Positions 28,046-37,594 of a DNA stretch of 64,000 bases are shown here, in pieces. The notes beneath the pieces were generated by a model, which searched no databases, was not told where the DNA came from, and saw only the letters and a list, made by a program, of their open reading frames with translations. This DNA is from Roseiarcus sp963753135 (lineage in GTDB: Bacteria > Pseudomonadota > Alphaproteobacteria > Rhizobiales > Beijerinckiaceae): assembly GCA_963753135.1 (NCBI GenBank), contig CAVWBA010000026.1, forward strand, positions 62,001 to 126,000, written 5' to 3'. The stretch's first letter is position 1; the number at the start of each line of letters is the position of its first letter. Made by a program: the position numbers and the translations under genes.

Positions 28046-29080
28046 ATGGCGCGATTTCAAAGCATTTTGGAGACGGTCGGACACACGCCGGTCGTCCGGA
28101 TCAACCGCCTCGCCCCTGACGGGGTCAATCTCTATGTGAAAATCGAGGCCTTCAACCCGTTAGGCTCGGTCAAGGACCGTCTGGCTCTCGCGGTCGTCGA
28201 GGCGGCGGAACGATCCGGCGAACTCAAGCCCGGCCAAACGGTCGTCGAGGCGACGAGCGGCAACACCGGTATCGGCCTCGCCATGGTCTGCGCCGCGAAA
28301 GGGTATCCGCTCGTTATCACCATGGCCGAGAGCTTCAGCATCGAACGGCGGCGATTGATGCGCTTTCTGGGCGCCAAGGTTGTGCTGACGCCGGCCGCCG
28401 AGCGGGCGGTCGGAATGATCAAGAAGACGGTCGAACTGGCCGAAACCCACGGCTGGTTTATGACCAGGCAGTTCGAAAACGAAGCCAACCCGGACTTCCA
28501 TTCCCGCACCACTGCGCGCGAAATCGTCGACGACTTTGCCGGCGACAGGCTCGATTTCTGGGTGACCGGCTACGGGACCGGCGGCACCCTGAAAGGCGTC
28601 GGCCGCGTTTTGAGAACGGAGCGCCCCGACACGAAGATCATCGTCTGCGAGCCGACCGATGCGCCGCTGCTCGAGTCCGGGATCGAGCAGAAGCGGCTGG
28701 CCGACGGGTCGCCCGCAGCGCCGCATCCGAGTTTCAAGCCCCACCCGATGCAGGGCTGGACGCCTGACTTCATTCCAAAGCTGACCGGGGACGCCGTGGA
28801 TATGAAACTGATCGATCGCGTCCTGCCGATCTCAGGCGCCGACGCCATTCGCTACAGCAAGGAGCTCGCGGCGAAAGAAGGCATTTTCGTCGGCATAACC
28901 TCGGGCGGAACCTTCGCCGGCGCGCTGAAAATTGCGGCCGAGGCGCCGAAAGGGGCGAACATCCTCTGCATGCTTCCCGATACCGGCGAGCGCTATCTCA
29001 GCACGCCATTGTTCGCCGACGTTCCCGTCGACATGACCGAGGAGGAGCTTGCAATCTTGCGGTCCATCCCCGGCGCCTAA
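28046..29080 (+). CDS. cysK: Cysteine synthase A / O-acetylserine sulfhydrylase
   Basis: This 344-residue PLP enzyme makes cysteine from O-acetylserine and sulfide. The PLP lysine is Lys43 in NPLGSVKDR, the substrate loop TSGNTG is at 70-75, and the phosphate-binding glycine loop is GTGGTLKGVGR. It is slightly longer than the usual 310 residues because of an insertion around 215-245 (LESGIEQKRLADGSPAAPHP). Cystathionine beta-synthase-like members share the core, but this start and ending fit CysK. GGAGG precedes the ATG. The upstream gap has three GATAGG copies. Confidence 0.9.
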   Translation: MARFQSILETVGHTPVVRINRLAPDGVNLYVKIEAFNPLGSVKDRLALAVVEAAERSGELKPGQTVVEATSGNTGIGLAMVCAAKGYPLVITMAESFSIERRRLMRFLGAKVVLTPAAERAVGMIKKTVELAETHGWFMTRQFENEANPDFHSRTTAREIVDDFAGDRLDFWVTGYGTGGTLKGVGRVLRTERPDTKIIVCEPTDAPLLESGIEQKRLADGSPAAPHPSFKPHPMQGWTPDFIPKLTGDAVDMKLIDRVLPISGADAIRYSKELAAKEGIFVGITSGGTFAGALKIAAEAPKGANILCMLPDTGERYLSTPLFADVPVDMTEEELAILRSIPGA

Positions 29081-29121
29081 CCTCGACTCGGCGATCTGAC
29101 CCGAGGCGGCGCGCGGCGGAT

Positions 29122-30309
29122 TCACGCCATCTCGATCGCCATAGCCGTCGCCTCGCCGCCGCCGATGCAGAGCGACGCGACCCCGCGCTTGCCGCCGCGC
29201 GCCCGAAGCGCCGCGATCAGCGTCACCAGAATGCGCGCGCCCGAGGCGCCGATCGGATGGCCAAGCGCGCAAGCGCCGCCGTTGACGTTGACCTTCTCAT
29301 GCGGGAGGCCGAGGTCGCGCATCGCCGCCATGGCGACGACGGCGAAGGCCTCGTTGATCTCGAAGAGGTCCACGGAATCCTTGCTCCATCCGGTCTTGTC
29401 GAGCAGCTTTTTCAGCGCGCCAATCGGCGCGGTGGGGAAATCCTTCGGCGCGGCGGCGTGGGTCGAATGCGCGACGACGCGCGCCAGGGGCGCTACGCCG
29501 CGCTTCTCGGCCTCGCTTTCGAGCATCATGATGAGCGCCGCGGCGCCGTCGGAGATCGAGCTCGAATTGGCCGCCGTCACCGTGCCGCCGTCGCGGAATG
29601 CGGGCTTGAGCGTCGGGATCTTGTCCGGCTTCGCCTTGGGCGGCTGCTCGTCCGTCGCGACAAGCGTCTCGGTTTTGCCCGCCTTCACGCTGACCGGCGC
29701 GATCTCCCAGGCGAAATCGCCGTTCGTGATCGCGCGGTTCGCGCGCTCCAGCGAGCTCAGCGCATAGGCGTCCTGCGCATGCCGTGTGAACTGGTAGGCT
29801 TCGGCGCAATCCTCGGCGAACGTCCCCATGAGCCGGCCCTTGTCGTAGGCGTCCTCGAGGCCGTCCAGAAACATATGATCGAGGGCCCGGCCGTGGCCCA
29901 TGCGGTAGCCCGAGCGCGCGCGGTCGAGCAGATAGGGCGCGTTGCTCATGCTCTCCATGCCGCCGGCGACGACGACATCGGCCGAGCCCGCGCGCAGAAG
30001 GTCGTGGGCGACCATGGCGGCCTTCATGCCAGAGCCGCACATCTTGTTGATCGTCGTCGCGCCCGCCGCGAGCGGGAGCCCGGCGCCGATCGCCGCCTGA
30101 CGCGCTGGCGCCTGCCCCTGCCCTGCCGGCAGCACGCAGCCCATCAGAATTTCGTCGACGCTCTCGCCCCTAATCCCGGCCCGCTCGACCGCGGCGAAAA
30201 TCGCGCGCGCGCCAAGCGCGTGGGCTGGCGCGTCCTTCAAGTCGCCGAGAAAGCCGCCCATCGGCGTCCGCGCCGCGCCGACGATGACGATGGGGTCTGT
30301 GGTGGTCAT
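29122..30309 (-). CDS. Acetyl-CoA acetyltransferase (thiolase)
   Basis: This 395-residue thiolase II condenses two acetyl-CoA to acetoacetyl-CoA or runs in reverse. The acyl-carrying cysteine is Cys91 in NKMCGSGMKA, and the base pair is His351 in GGACALGHPIGASG and Cys381 in SLCIGGGEA. Length and motifs fit the PhaA/AtoB branch used in polyhydroxybutyrate synthesis or ketone metabolism. No phaB or phaC is in the window, so the pathway is undecided. It is convergent with cysK. Confidence 0.92.
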   Translation of the reverse strand: MTTTDPIVIVGAARTPMGGFLGDLKDAPAHALGARAIFAAVERAGIRGESVDEILMGCVLPAGQGQAPARQAAIGAGLPLAAGATTINKMCGSGMKAAMVAHDLLRAGSADVVVAGGMESMSNAPYLLDRARSGYRMGHGRALDHMFLDGLEDAYDKGRLMGTFAEDCAEAYQFTRHAQDAYALSSLERANRAITNGDFAWEIAPVSVKAGKTETLVATDEQPPKAKPDKIPTLKPAFRDGGTVTAANSSSISDGAAALIMMLESEAEKRGVAPLARVVAHSTHAAAPKDFPTAPIGALKKLLDKTGWSKDSVDLFEINEAFAVVAMAAMRDLGLPHEKVNVNGGACALGHPIGASGARILVTLIAALRARGGKRGVASLCIGGGEATAMAIEMA

Positions 30310-30432
30310 CGGGTTGCCTCCCTTCGCTTCAAGACGACTTTCGCGAGCCTGGCTGGCGCGAAAGGCCGCGAACCCTCATATAAGCGATAATCCAGCGGCT
30401 CGAAACGCTGGCGCATCAAGGAACATTGGCGA

Positions 30433-30894
30433 ATGGCTCAGGAGTTTCGCAGCGCGGAGGAGCGGCGCGCGGCAATTGTCGCGCTGACGCAGAAGGAGAC
30501 CGGCATCGACGAAAAGATGATCGAGACGCTCATTCGCGGCTTCTACGCGCGGGTGCGCCAGGATGCGCTGCTTGCCCCGATCTTCGAATCGCGCATCTCG
30601 GAATGGGAGCCGCATCTCGAGAACATGTTCGCTTTCTGGTCGTCGCTGACGCTTCAGACGGGACGCTATCACGGCCAGCCCATGGCGAAGCACATGCCTC
30701 TGGCTGTCGATGCGCGTCACTTCGATCGATGGCTCGCGCTATTCGAAGAGGCGGCGCGCGACCTTTGCCCGCCCGCCGCGGCGGAACGGTTCATTGAGCG
30801 CGCGCGTCGGGTCGCGGAAAGCCTCGAGCTTGGCGTCGCGAGCGCGAACGGAGTCCTCTTGGGCAAAGGCGAGCGCTACCAACGGCAAGCGTGA
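30433..30894 (+). CDS. Group III truncated haemoglobin
   Basis: This 153-residue protein matches the group III (trHbP/Ctb-like) globins: FYARVRQDALLAPIFESRIS (about 37-56), MFAFWSSLTLQTGRYHGQPM (about 65-84), the probable proximal histidine in AKHMPL, then HFDRWLALFEEA. Such globins bind oxygen or nitric oxide and are linked to microaerobic life and NO stress. It is convergent with a small secreted-protein gene, six bases away. No partner gene indicates its exact role. Confidence 0.88.
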   Translation: MAQEFRSAEERRAAIVALTQKETGIDEKMIETLIRGFYARVRQDALLAPIFESRISEWEPHLENMFAFWSSLTLQTGRYHGQPMAKHMPLAVDARHFDRWLALFEEAARDLCPPAAAERFIERARRVAESLELGVASANGVLLGKGERYQRQA

Positions 30895-30900
30895 AAGGAC

Positions 30901-31230
30901 TCACTTGTCGGAAAAGAGCGTGAGCAGCACTTTGCCCTTGTCGCCGATCACGCACACCAGCGTCTGCGGCTTAGTCGTTTTTGTTCGCTCCACGTAAGCG
31001 TCGCCAATGACGACCGTCTTGATTGGGACATTTTCGATCGTCGTGTCGGCCTTGATGATCTTCGCGCTATCGAGATCGATCAGCACGTCCTTGACCTGCG
31101 GAAACTTCTGCTTGAGCGCGAGCAGACCGCTCGCCTTGCAAGCGTCCGCTTCAGGGGACAATGTTTCCGCGAAAGCCGTGCTCGCGATCAGCGGAGCCAG
31201 CATCGCTAACGCAAATCCGAGCCGCGACAT
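30901..31230 (-). CDS. Small secreted protein of unknown function
   Basis: This 109-residue protein has a Sec signal (MSRLGFALAMLAPLIASTAF, ending AFAET). The mature part has two cysteines (DACKASG and TLVCVIG) that could form a disulfide, and a beta-rich look: VKDVLIDLDSAKIIKADTTI, VKT-type strands and VLLTLFSDK at the end. It should act in the periplasm. No family is recognised. Confidence 0.7.
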   Translation of the reverse strand: MSRLGFALAMLAPLIASTAFAETLSPEADACKASGLLALKQKFPQVKDVLIDLDSAKIIKADTTIENVPIKTVVIGDAYVERTKTTKPQTLVCVIGDKGKVLLTLFSDK

Positions 31231-31357
31231 TGAATGATCTCCCCGCCATAGCTCTCATGCAAACTTCGGCGGCGGCGACTTGTTCCATGTTCACCCTGCT
31301 CGCAATGACCATGCTTTGTTCGCGCGCGCTTCGAGCGCATGGTAGAGATATGCATTC

Positions 31358-32176
31358 ATGACCCTCTCGAGCGAAGAGATAGAGCGCTACGCACGGCAGA
31401 TCGTCCTGCATGGGGTGGGCGGGCCCGGACAGAACAAGCTCAAAGCGGCGCGCGCGCTCGTCGTCGGCGCGGGCGGGCTCGGCTCGCCGGCGCTGCAATA
31501 TCTGGCAGGCGCCGGCGTCGGGACGCTCGGGATCGTCGACGATGACATCGTCTCGCTCTCCAATCTGCATCGACAAATCATCCATGCGACGGGCGATGTC
31601 GGGCGGCGCAAGACGGAGAGCGCGGAAGCCGCGATCGCTCGCATCAATCCGCATGTGGCGGTCGAGCCGATCGCGACGCGGGTGGACGAAAAGAACGCGC
31701 GCGCCATTGTTCGGCGCTTCGACGTCGTGCTCGACGGCTCGGATAATTTCGCCACGCGCTACGCGCTGTCTGACGCGTGCTTTCATGAGCAACGTCCGCT
31801 CGTTTCGGCGGCGCTCGGCGAATTCGACGGCACGCTGACGACGCTGAAGCCCTATGAGAAGGGACCGGACGGCAAACCCAACCCGACCTATCGCTGCCTC
31901 TTCCCCGAGCCGCCGGAGCCGGGAACCATCCCGACCTGCGCGGAAGCCGGCGTGTTGGGCGCGCTTGCCGGCGTGCTCGGCTCGCTGATGGCGCTCGAAG
32001 CGATCCGCGTCCTGGTCGGCGGCTTCGGCGACGGCGATGAGGGACTGGTCGGGCGGCTGTTGATGATCGACGCCCGCGCCATGCGGTTCGAGACGCTGCG
32101 CTATGCCTGGGACCCGGAGAATCCGCTTAGCGGCAAAGCCGCAGGAAGCGAGGCTCTGGTCGCACGCGAGGCTTAG
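31358..32176 (+). CDS. moeB: E1-like ThiF/MoeB adenylyltransferase
   Basis: This 272-residue protein activates the C-terminus of a ubiquitin-like sulfur carrier (MoaD, ThiS or similar) by adenylation. The nucleotide loop VVGAGGLGSPALQYLAGAGV is at about 37-56, with DDDIVSLSNLHRQ and the LDGSDNFATRY motif. The cysteine of IPTCAEAGVLGAL is the transfer site. Only a single Cys (YRCLF) remains of the first zinc pair, so zinc binding may be lost. The symbol moeB is the usual name, though ThiF-type function is equally possible. Molybdenum genes are 10 kb away. Confidence 0.82.
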   Translation: MTLSSEEIERYARQIVLHGVGGPGQNKLKAARALVVGAGGLGSPALQYLAGAGVGTLGIVDDDIVSLSNLHRQIIHATGDVGRRKTESAEAAIARINPHVAVEPIATRVDEKNARAIVRRFDVVLDGSDNFATRYALSDACFHEQRPLVSAALGEFDGTLTTLKPYEKGPDGKPNPTYRCLFPEPPEPGTIPTCAEAGVLGALAGVLGSLMALEAIRVLVGGFGDGDEGLVGRLLMIDARAMRFETLRYAWDPENPLSGKAAGSEALVAREA

Positions 32177-32198
32177 CTTTCAGCCAGCGGGTCCGCGC

Positions 32199-32432
32199 TT
32201 ACTTGGCGGGATTGACGAAATCGACGCAATTGACGCGCCCCGAATCGAGGCAGCGCTGAAATCTTCGGCTGTGACCTAAGGCGTCGAACAGCCAGTAGCC
32301 GATCAAGACGAGTGCGATCGCTGCAAGAAGCACGAGGACATTGGCAAGTCTGCGCGGCTCAAAATCCTCCTCCGCCTCGGCGCGCTCCCGCGGATAGAGG
32401 CGATCGAATTCCTCCGGTCGATCTTGCGCCAT
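32199..32432 (-). CDS. Small membrane protein, unknown function
   Basis: This 77-residue protein has an acidic, charged N-terminus (RPEEFDRLYPRERAEAEEDF), one membrane helix (LANVLVLLAAIALVLIGYWL, about 29-48) and a short C-terminal tail with two cysteines (RCLDSGRVNC) that would lie in the periplasm and could form a disulfide. It is convergent with the MoeB-type gene. No family is recognised. Confidence 0.65.
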   Translation of the reverse strand: MAQDRPEEFDRLYPRERAEAEEDFEPRRLANVLVLLAAIALVLIGYWLFDALGHSRRFQRCLDSGRVNCVDFVNPAK

Positions 32433-32606
32433 TGCCTAAGCCCTCAGTTAGGATTGGGCGAGGCTTGCTCATCGGCTCTATAACACAATTCTGCTCCGCG
32501 AACTCGCTTCGGGCGAGCCGACAAGAGCATTTTTAACATTTTTTATCAGGTTAACCTAATTCCCGCGATGCATGGTGAGGGGGCTCAATCCCACCGGAGA
32601 TAGGCA

Positions 32607-33335
32607 ATGCGCCGCCTCGCCCCCCTTTGCATTCCCGCCCTTCTGCTCGCCGTTCCTGTCCCCGCTATGGCCGCCACCGATGGCGTGATCGTCTTCGCGC
32701 CTCCCGAGATTCAAGCGGCCGGAAGCGCTTCCTCCACCGCGGCGCCGATCTCCGCTCCGGCCCCCGTCCCGATGCGCGGACGATACGGCGGGGGCTTGAT
32801 CGAAGCGCTGCTGACCGGCGGCGCGCCGCAGCAGCCGCAGATGGCCTCCGCGAGCGCGAGCGACCCCGCGTCGGAGGCGGAAGGCGAGCCCGACCCGCAA
32901 TTCCGCCGGCAGGAAGTCGACTATACAGGGCCCGAGGCGTCGGGAACGATCGTCGTCGACACGCCCGACAGGTTCCTGTTCCTCGTCGAGCCCAATGGAA
33001 AGGCGTTGCGCTACGGCATTGGCGTTGGGCGCCCGGGCTTCGAATGGTCGGGCGTCAAGCGGATCAGCCGCAAGTCCGAATGGCCGGATTGGACGCCGCC
33101 GGCGCAGATGCTGCTGCGCCGTCCCGACCTGCCCCGCCATATGGCGGGCGGTCCCGACAATCCGCTCGGCGCGAGAGCGCTCTATCTAGGGTCGTCGCTT
33201 TACCGCATTCACGGCACCAACGAGCCTTCGACCATCGGCCATAACGTGTCGTCAGGCTGCATCCGGATGATGAACGAGGACGTGATCGACCTTTACGAGC
33301 GCGTGCCCGTCGGCACGAAGGTGATCGTGCTCTAA
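32607..33335 (+). CDS. L,D-transpeptidase (YkuD domain)
   Basis: This 242-residue protein has a Sec signal (about 1-22), an alanine/proline-rich spacer (about 35-100), and a YkuD catalytic domain. The active-site motif is IHGTNEPSTIG followed by NVSSGCIRMMNEDVIDLY, with nucleophile Cys218. It would form 3-3 crosslinks in peptidoglycan or attach proteins to it in the periplasm. GGAGATAGG sits before ATG 32607. It is followed by a hairpin and a convergent gene. Confidence 0.92.
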   Translation: MRRLAPLCIPALLLAVPVPAMAATDGVIVFAPPEIQAAGSASSTAAPISAPAPVPMRGRYGGGLIEALLTGGAPQQPQMASASASDPASEAEGEPDPQFRRQEVDYTGPEASGTIVVDTPDRFLFLVEPNGKALRYGIGVGRPGFEWSGVKRISRKSEWPDWTPPAQMLLRRPDLPRHMAGGPDNPLGARALYLGSSLYRIHGTNEPSTIGHNVSSGCIRMMNEDVIDLYERVPVGTKVIVL

Positions 33336-33342
33336 AATCAAA

Positions 33343-33372
33343 ACGGCGGGGCGCTTAAGCACGCCTCGCCGT
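33343..33372. terminator. Hairpin terminator between L,D-transpeptidase and DUF2076-type genes
   Basis: ACGGCGGGGCG and CGCCTCGCCGT pair with one mismatch around a short CTTAAGCA loop. It lies eight bases after the L,D-transpeptidase stop and 20 bases from the convergent stop, so it can serve both genes. There is no T-run. Confidence 0.5.
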
Positions 33373-33394
33373 CCGGCTGAACCCCAGCTAATCC

Positions 33395-34225
33395 TCAGAC
33401 GTCGTCATAGCCGCCGCCGTCGTCGAAGGACGATCCGTCGGAGTTGTCGAAGGTCGAGTTGTCAAGATTGTCGAAATTGGCGTCCTGGACCCCAGGCGCG
33501 CCGGGATCGAACTGCTGGAAATTGGCGTCGCTGCCTGCGTCAGGCCGGTCGCCGTAGTAGTTGTTGATCTCCGTCATCTCCGGCCTTTCGGCGCCGAGGC
33601 CCGAGCCGCCGAAGCCTGCGGCGTTCGCTCCGCCGCCAAAGAGGCTGCCGCCGCTATGGCCGCCGAACAGGCCGCCCAGGAGATTGCCAAGCACGACGCC
33701 GCCGGCGACCCCCGTCGCGGTCGAGGCTGCATTCTGCAGAAAGCCTCCGCCGCCGCCCGAAGGCTGAGGCTGGGGCTGGCCCCAGGGGCCAGGTTGTTGC
33801 GGCGGGTAGCCTTGTGGAGGCGGCGGGGGATAGCCGCCTTGAGGCGGAGGCGGCGCGTAGCCCCGCGGCGGCGGCGGAGGCGCCGCTCGCTGATAGGCTT
33901 GCGGGTCAGAATCAGGCCGTGGCGGAGGAGACGACGGGCCGCCGCCGAAAATGGACTTGCCTAGATTGCCGAGGAAACTGCCGTGTTCCTGGTTTTGCTC
34001 AGCGCCCTGCTGCGCCGCCGCCTCGAGTTGGGAGATGTGGTTGGCCGCAGCCTCCAAAGCCTGCTGCTGGACAAGGACGGTTTGCGCCAACACGTATGGC
34101 GCGTGGGGCGCGGTGCGAACCGCGTCATTGATGAACGATTCGGCTTCGGGGTCACGCTGCGTCGCGGCAGCAGAGTTGACGCGCTGGAAAAGGCCACCAA
34201 GCATTTGGCGTTCTTCGGGGGTCAT
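33395..34225 (-). CDS. DUF2076-type protein with proline-rich and acidic repeats
   Basis: This 276-residue protein has an N-terminal helical domain that opens MTPEERQMLGGLFQRVNSAA and fits the DUF2076 family, found in many Proteobacteria and of unknown role. A proline-rich linker follows (about 105-155), then a glycine-rich hydrophobic segment (GVAGGVVLGNLLGGLFGGHS, about 175-195), then an acidic tail with repeated NFDNLDN/TFDNSDG/SFDDGG units. ATG 34225 is chosen, since the upstream extension is basic and non-coding in look. It is divergent from purA. Confidence 0.82.
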   Translation of the reverse strand: MTPEERQMLGGLFQRVNSAAATQRDPEAESFINDAVRTAPHAPYVLAQTVLVQQQALEAAANHISQLEAAAQQGAEQNQEHGSFLGNLGKSIFGGGPSSPPPRPDSDPQAYQRAAPPPPPRGYAPPPPQGGYPPPPPQGYPPQQPGPWGQPQPQPSGGGGGFLQNAASTATGVAGGVVLGNLLGGLFGGHSGGSLFGGGANAAGFGGSGLGAERPEMTEINNYYGDRPDAGSDANFQQFDPGAPGVQDANFDNLDNSTFDNSDGSSFDDGGGYDDV

Positions 34226-34494
34226 ATCGCTCTCCCTGCGGCCGGATGGCCGCGCCCGGCATATAGCGACCCGTGCGGCCAATCCAAGCCTTCCGTTCGG
34301 GTTTTTCGCGCGACGAACGCGCTTTTTCCGGATGAGGATGCTGAACGCGCTGTCTTTGACATCATGATGAAGCCACAGCGCGCCTTTACTCAGTCGCGCC
34401 GATCGTCTAGGCGATGGCCGCAAACAGCCCCGGCTCGGCTTTTTGCCGCTGCGCCGGGGCTTCGCTCGTTTAACCATCGGAAGAGCAATCGACG

Positions 34495-35790
34495 TTGGCC
34501 AATGTTGTCGTTGTCGGCGCCCAGTGGGGCGACGAAGGAAAGGGCAAGATCGTCGATTGGCTGTCGGTCGGCGCAGACGTCGTGGTGCGGTTCCAAGGCG
34601 GCCATAACGCCGGCCATACGCTTGTCATCGACGGCAAGACTTACAAACTCGCGCTGCTTCCGTCCGGCATTGTTCGGCCTGGAAAACTGTCGATCATTGG
34701 CAATGGCGTCGTCCTCGATCCCTATCACCTGGTTGGGGAGATCGAGAACCTCCGCAGCCAGGGCGTCGAGGTGACGCCAGGGAACCTCAAGATTGCCGAG
34801 AACGTCCCGCTGATTCTGTCGCTTCATCGCGAGCTCGATGCTCACCGCGAGTCTGGAAACGTGCGAGGAACCAAGATCGGCACCACCAAGCGCGGCATCG
34901 GGCCGGCTTATGAGGACAAGGTCGCGAGACGCGCGATCCGGCTGATGGACCTCGCAGATCCCGATGCGTTGGACGGCCAGATCGAGCGCCTGCTCTCCCA
35001 CCATGATCCATTGTGCCGGGGCCTTCAATTGCCCCCGCCAAGCGCAGCCGCCGTTCGTGAAGAGTTGTTGGCGGTGGCGCCAAAGGTTCTGCCGTTCATG
35101 GCGCCGACCTTCGAGATTCTTGACGGCGAGCGGCGAGCGGGCAAACGCATCCTGTTCGAAGGCGCCCAAGGCGCCATGCTGGACGTCGATCACGGCACCT
35201 ATCCGTATGTGACCTCCTCCAACACGGTCGCGGCGAATGCAGCGACCGGCTCAGGCCTCGGGCCCAGGGCGATCGGCTATGTGCTTGGCATCGCGAAAGC
35301 CTACACGACGCGCGTCGGCGGCGGCCCGTTCCCGACCGAGCTCGATGACGAGGTCGGCCGTTTGATCGGCGAGCGCGGCCGCGAATTCGGCACCAACACC
35401 GGTCGCCCGCGCCGGTGCGGATGGTTCGACGCGGTGCTTGCGCGCCAGGCTGTGCGCACTTGCGGCATCGACGGCCTGGCGCTGACCAAGCTTGACATTC
35501 TCGACGGCTTTGAGACCATCAAGGTCGCGACCCGTTACCGCCTGAACGGCGAAGAGATCGACTATCTTCCGGCCTCGCAATCCGCGCAGGCGCGCATCGA
35601 GCCGCTTTATGAAACGATCGAAGGCTGGAAAGGAGCGACGAGCAAGGCGCGGTCATGGGCCGACCTGCCGGCGCAGGCGATAAAATATGTGCGCCGAATC
35701 GAGGAATTGGTTGGCGCGCCAGTCGCCTTATTGTCGACGAGTCCTGAGCGCGACGATACGATTCTTGTGCATGATCCATTCCAGGACTAA
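34495..35790 (+). CDS. purA: Adenylosuccinate synthase
   Basis: This 431-residue enzyme joins IMP and aspartate with GTP, the first committed step to AMP. The P-loop-like GAQWGDEGKGK is at residues 8-18, GHNAGHT follows near 40, and the IMP site TTKRGIGPAYEDK near 130. The C-terminus ends with STSPERDDT. The start is a TTG at 34495, since no in-frame ATG gives the conserved MANVVVVGAQWGDEGKG opening; GGAAGAG lies nine bases upstream. A TTG start may keep translation low. The next gene follows after 45 bases. Confidence 0.96.
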   Translation: MANVVVVGAQWGDEGKGKIVDWLSVGADVVVRFQGGHNAGHTLVIDGKTYKLALLPSGIVRPGKLSIIGNGVVLDPYHLVGEIENLRSQGVEVTPGNLKIAENVPLILSLHRELDAHRESGNVRGTKIGTTKRGIGPAYEDKVARRAIRLMDLADPDALDGQIERLLSHHDPLCRGLQLPPPSAAAVREELLAVAPKVLPFMAPTFEILDGERRAGKRILFEGAQGAMLDVDHGTYPYVTSSNTVAANAATGSGLGPRAIGYVLGIAKAYTTRVGGGPFPTELDDEVGRLIGERGREFGTNTGRPRRCGWFDAVLARQAVRTCGIDGLALTKLDILDGFETIKVATRYRLNGEEIDYLPASQSAQARIEPLYETIEGWKGATSKARSWADLPAQAIKYVRRIEELVGAPVALLSTSPERDDTILVHDPFQD

Positions 35791-35835
35791 GGGACCACCG
35801 CGCGGCGTCGCGCGGAGCGGTTGAGCGGACGCTTC

Positions 35836-37586
35836 ATGGCTGATTATCATTCGCTGCTCATGCGAGCCGTCGCCAACTTGCCCAACGCGGGCACGCCGGC
35901 GACGCGCGGAGCGATCTATGAGCGCGCTCGCAAAGCGCTGCTCGACCAGCTCAGAAGCTTGCGTCCGCCGCTGCCGGAAAGCGACATTTCCCGCGAAGAG
36001 AATGCGCTCGACGCCGCGATCGCGGAGATCGAGGAAAGATACGGATCGCAGGAGCCGGCTCCGCCTCCCCCTTCGCCAGCGCCGCCCCCGCCCGCCGCCG
36101 GAAAGCCGGACGCAGCGCCTGCGAAGGCCGCTCCACCGCCCCCTCCCCCAAAATTCGCCACTGTCCAGCGGCCCACTGCGCCTGCGGCGCCGGGGCCTGC
36201 CGCACCTACAGCGCGATCGCCCTCACAAACGGGGGCCCCAGGCCAATCCGGGGCCGCAAACGCGCCCGTTCCACGCGCGGCGGCGCAGCGGCCCGCGCCG
36301 CCCCCGCAGGAACGTAGCCAGCCGCCGGGGAACTCGCCGCAAGCGCCAACCCCGGTTGCGGGACGGCCTGCCGCGGGGGCGTCGACGGCGGCTTCGCCGG
36401 CTCGATCCCAGCTGGCTGCTGCAATGGCCAACCAGCCCCCCTCCGGATCGAGGACCGGCCAGGCCGCTCCACCCGTGGGGGCGAAGGGCGGCAAGCATGA
36501 GGGTTTGCCCGGGGTGGCGGCGCTAGACCCAGGCAGGGCGATTCGACCGAACAGGGCGGACGGCCACGAGGAGTCCGGCGCGCCGCCGGTGGTCGCCGCC
36601 CGTCGGGACGAACCCGTGCAATGGGCCGAGGCGCCGGAAGTCGCGGCCGAATTCGACCGCCCCGGCATGGCGCTGAGACCTGAGGCGGAGATTCAGCGCC
36701 CCGTTGCGCCGGGCGCCGAAATCGCCAAGCCCAAGCGCCTGCTGTGGATCGCGGCGGCCGTTGTTCTCGGAATTGTCCTTGCGGTGGCGGGAGCTGCAAT
36801 CCTTATGCGGCAAAAGCCGCAAGACCTCGCCATCAAGCCTCCCGTCGAGGCGCAGCAACCCGCTCCGCCGGAGCCTTCGGCGAAGATTGCTGAGCGAGTC
36901 CAGACAAATCCGCCCGCGCCGGCGGCGCCTCCAACGCCCGCGCCCGCGCCGCAAGCGGGCCAACCGAGCGCTCAGGGAGCGGCGCCAGCAACCCCGGCGC
37001 CAGCAACCCCGGCGCCGGAAGCGCCAGCCGCGCCCGCCGCGCCTGCGCCATCAGCCGGCCGGGCCGCGATGCTGATCGCTTCGGCGGACAACCCGCAGAA
37101 GCCGGCGGTCAGCCTGGGCTCGACGGTGTGGTCGTTGATTCCGCCGGCCCCCAACCAGCCGGCGACGATTGGCGTGAAGGCCGAAGCCGACATCCCCGAC
37201 CTCAAGATGCATGCCACCATGACCTTGAGGAAGAACACCGACCCGACCCTGCAGGCGACCCACACGATCGACCTGAAATTCGCCTTCGCCGAAGGCGCCC
37301 CAATCACCGGCTTCAAGGACGTCGGCCTGCCGCAGATGCGCAAGGAGGATTTCGACCGCGGCCGAAGCGCTGACCAGCGTCAAGGTCAAGATCAGCGACA
37401 CCTATTTCCTCATCGCGCTGGCCAAGGGCGAAGCCGACATCGCCCGCAACCTCGATCTGATGCAGACGCGCTCCTGGTTTGACTTCCCGCTCTTGCTCAA
37501 CGACGACCGCATCGCCAAGATCGTGTTCCAGAAGTCGGCTGAGGGTCAGGCGATGCTCGAAAAGGCGTTCGAGGCGTGGAAGTGAG
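35836..37586 (+). pseudogene. Proline/alanine-rich single-pass membrane protein, frameshifted once
   Basis: The protein opens MADYHSLLMRAVANLPNAGT with a short helical domain (1-70), then a 200-residue proline/alanine-rich region, one membrane helix (RLLWIAAAVVLGIVLAVAGA, about 300), a second proline-rich stretch and a C-terminal domain with TVWSLIPPAPNQP. After MRKEDFD the frame changes. Removing one C at 37356-37357 gives AAEALTSVKVKISDTYFLIA and continues to a stop at 37584. The repaired length is about 583 residues. Homologues are common hypothetical proteins in this bacterial group, and the function is unknown. Confidence 0.68.
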
Positions 37587-37594
37587 CGGAAGCT

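Noticed and set aside
35821..37482. Large overlapping frames in other registers of the proline-rich gene
   Set aside because: High GC and repeated proline codons keep all frames open. Only the +1 register has a protein-like start, a membrane helix and a matching C-terminal domain after repair.
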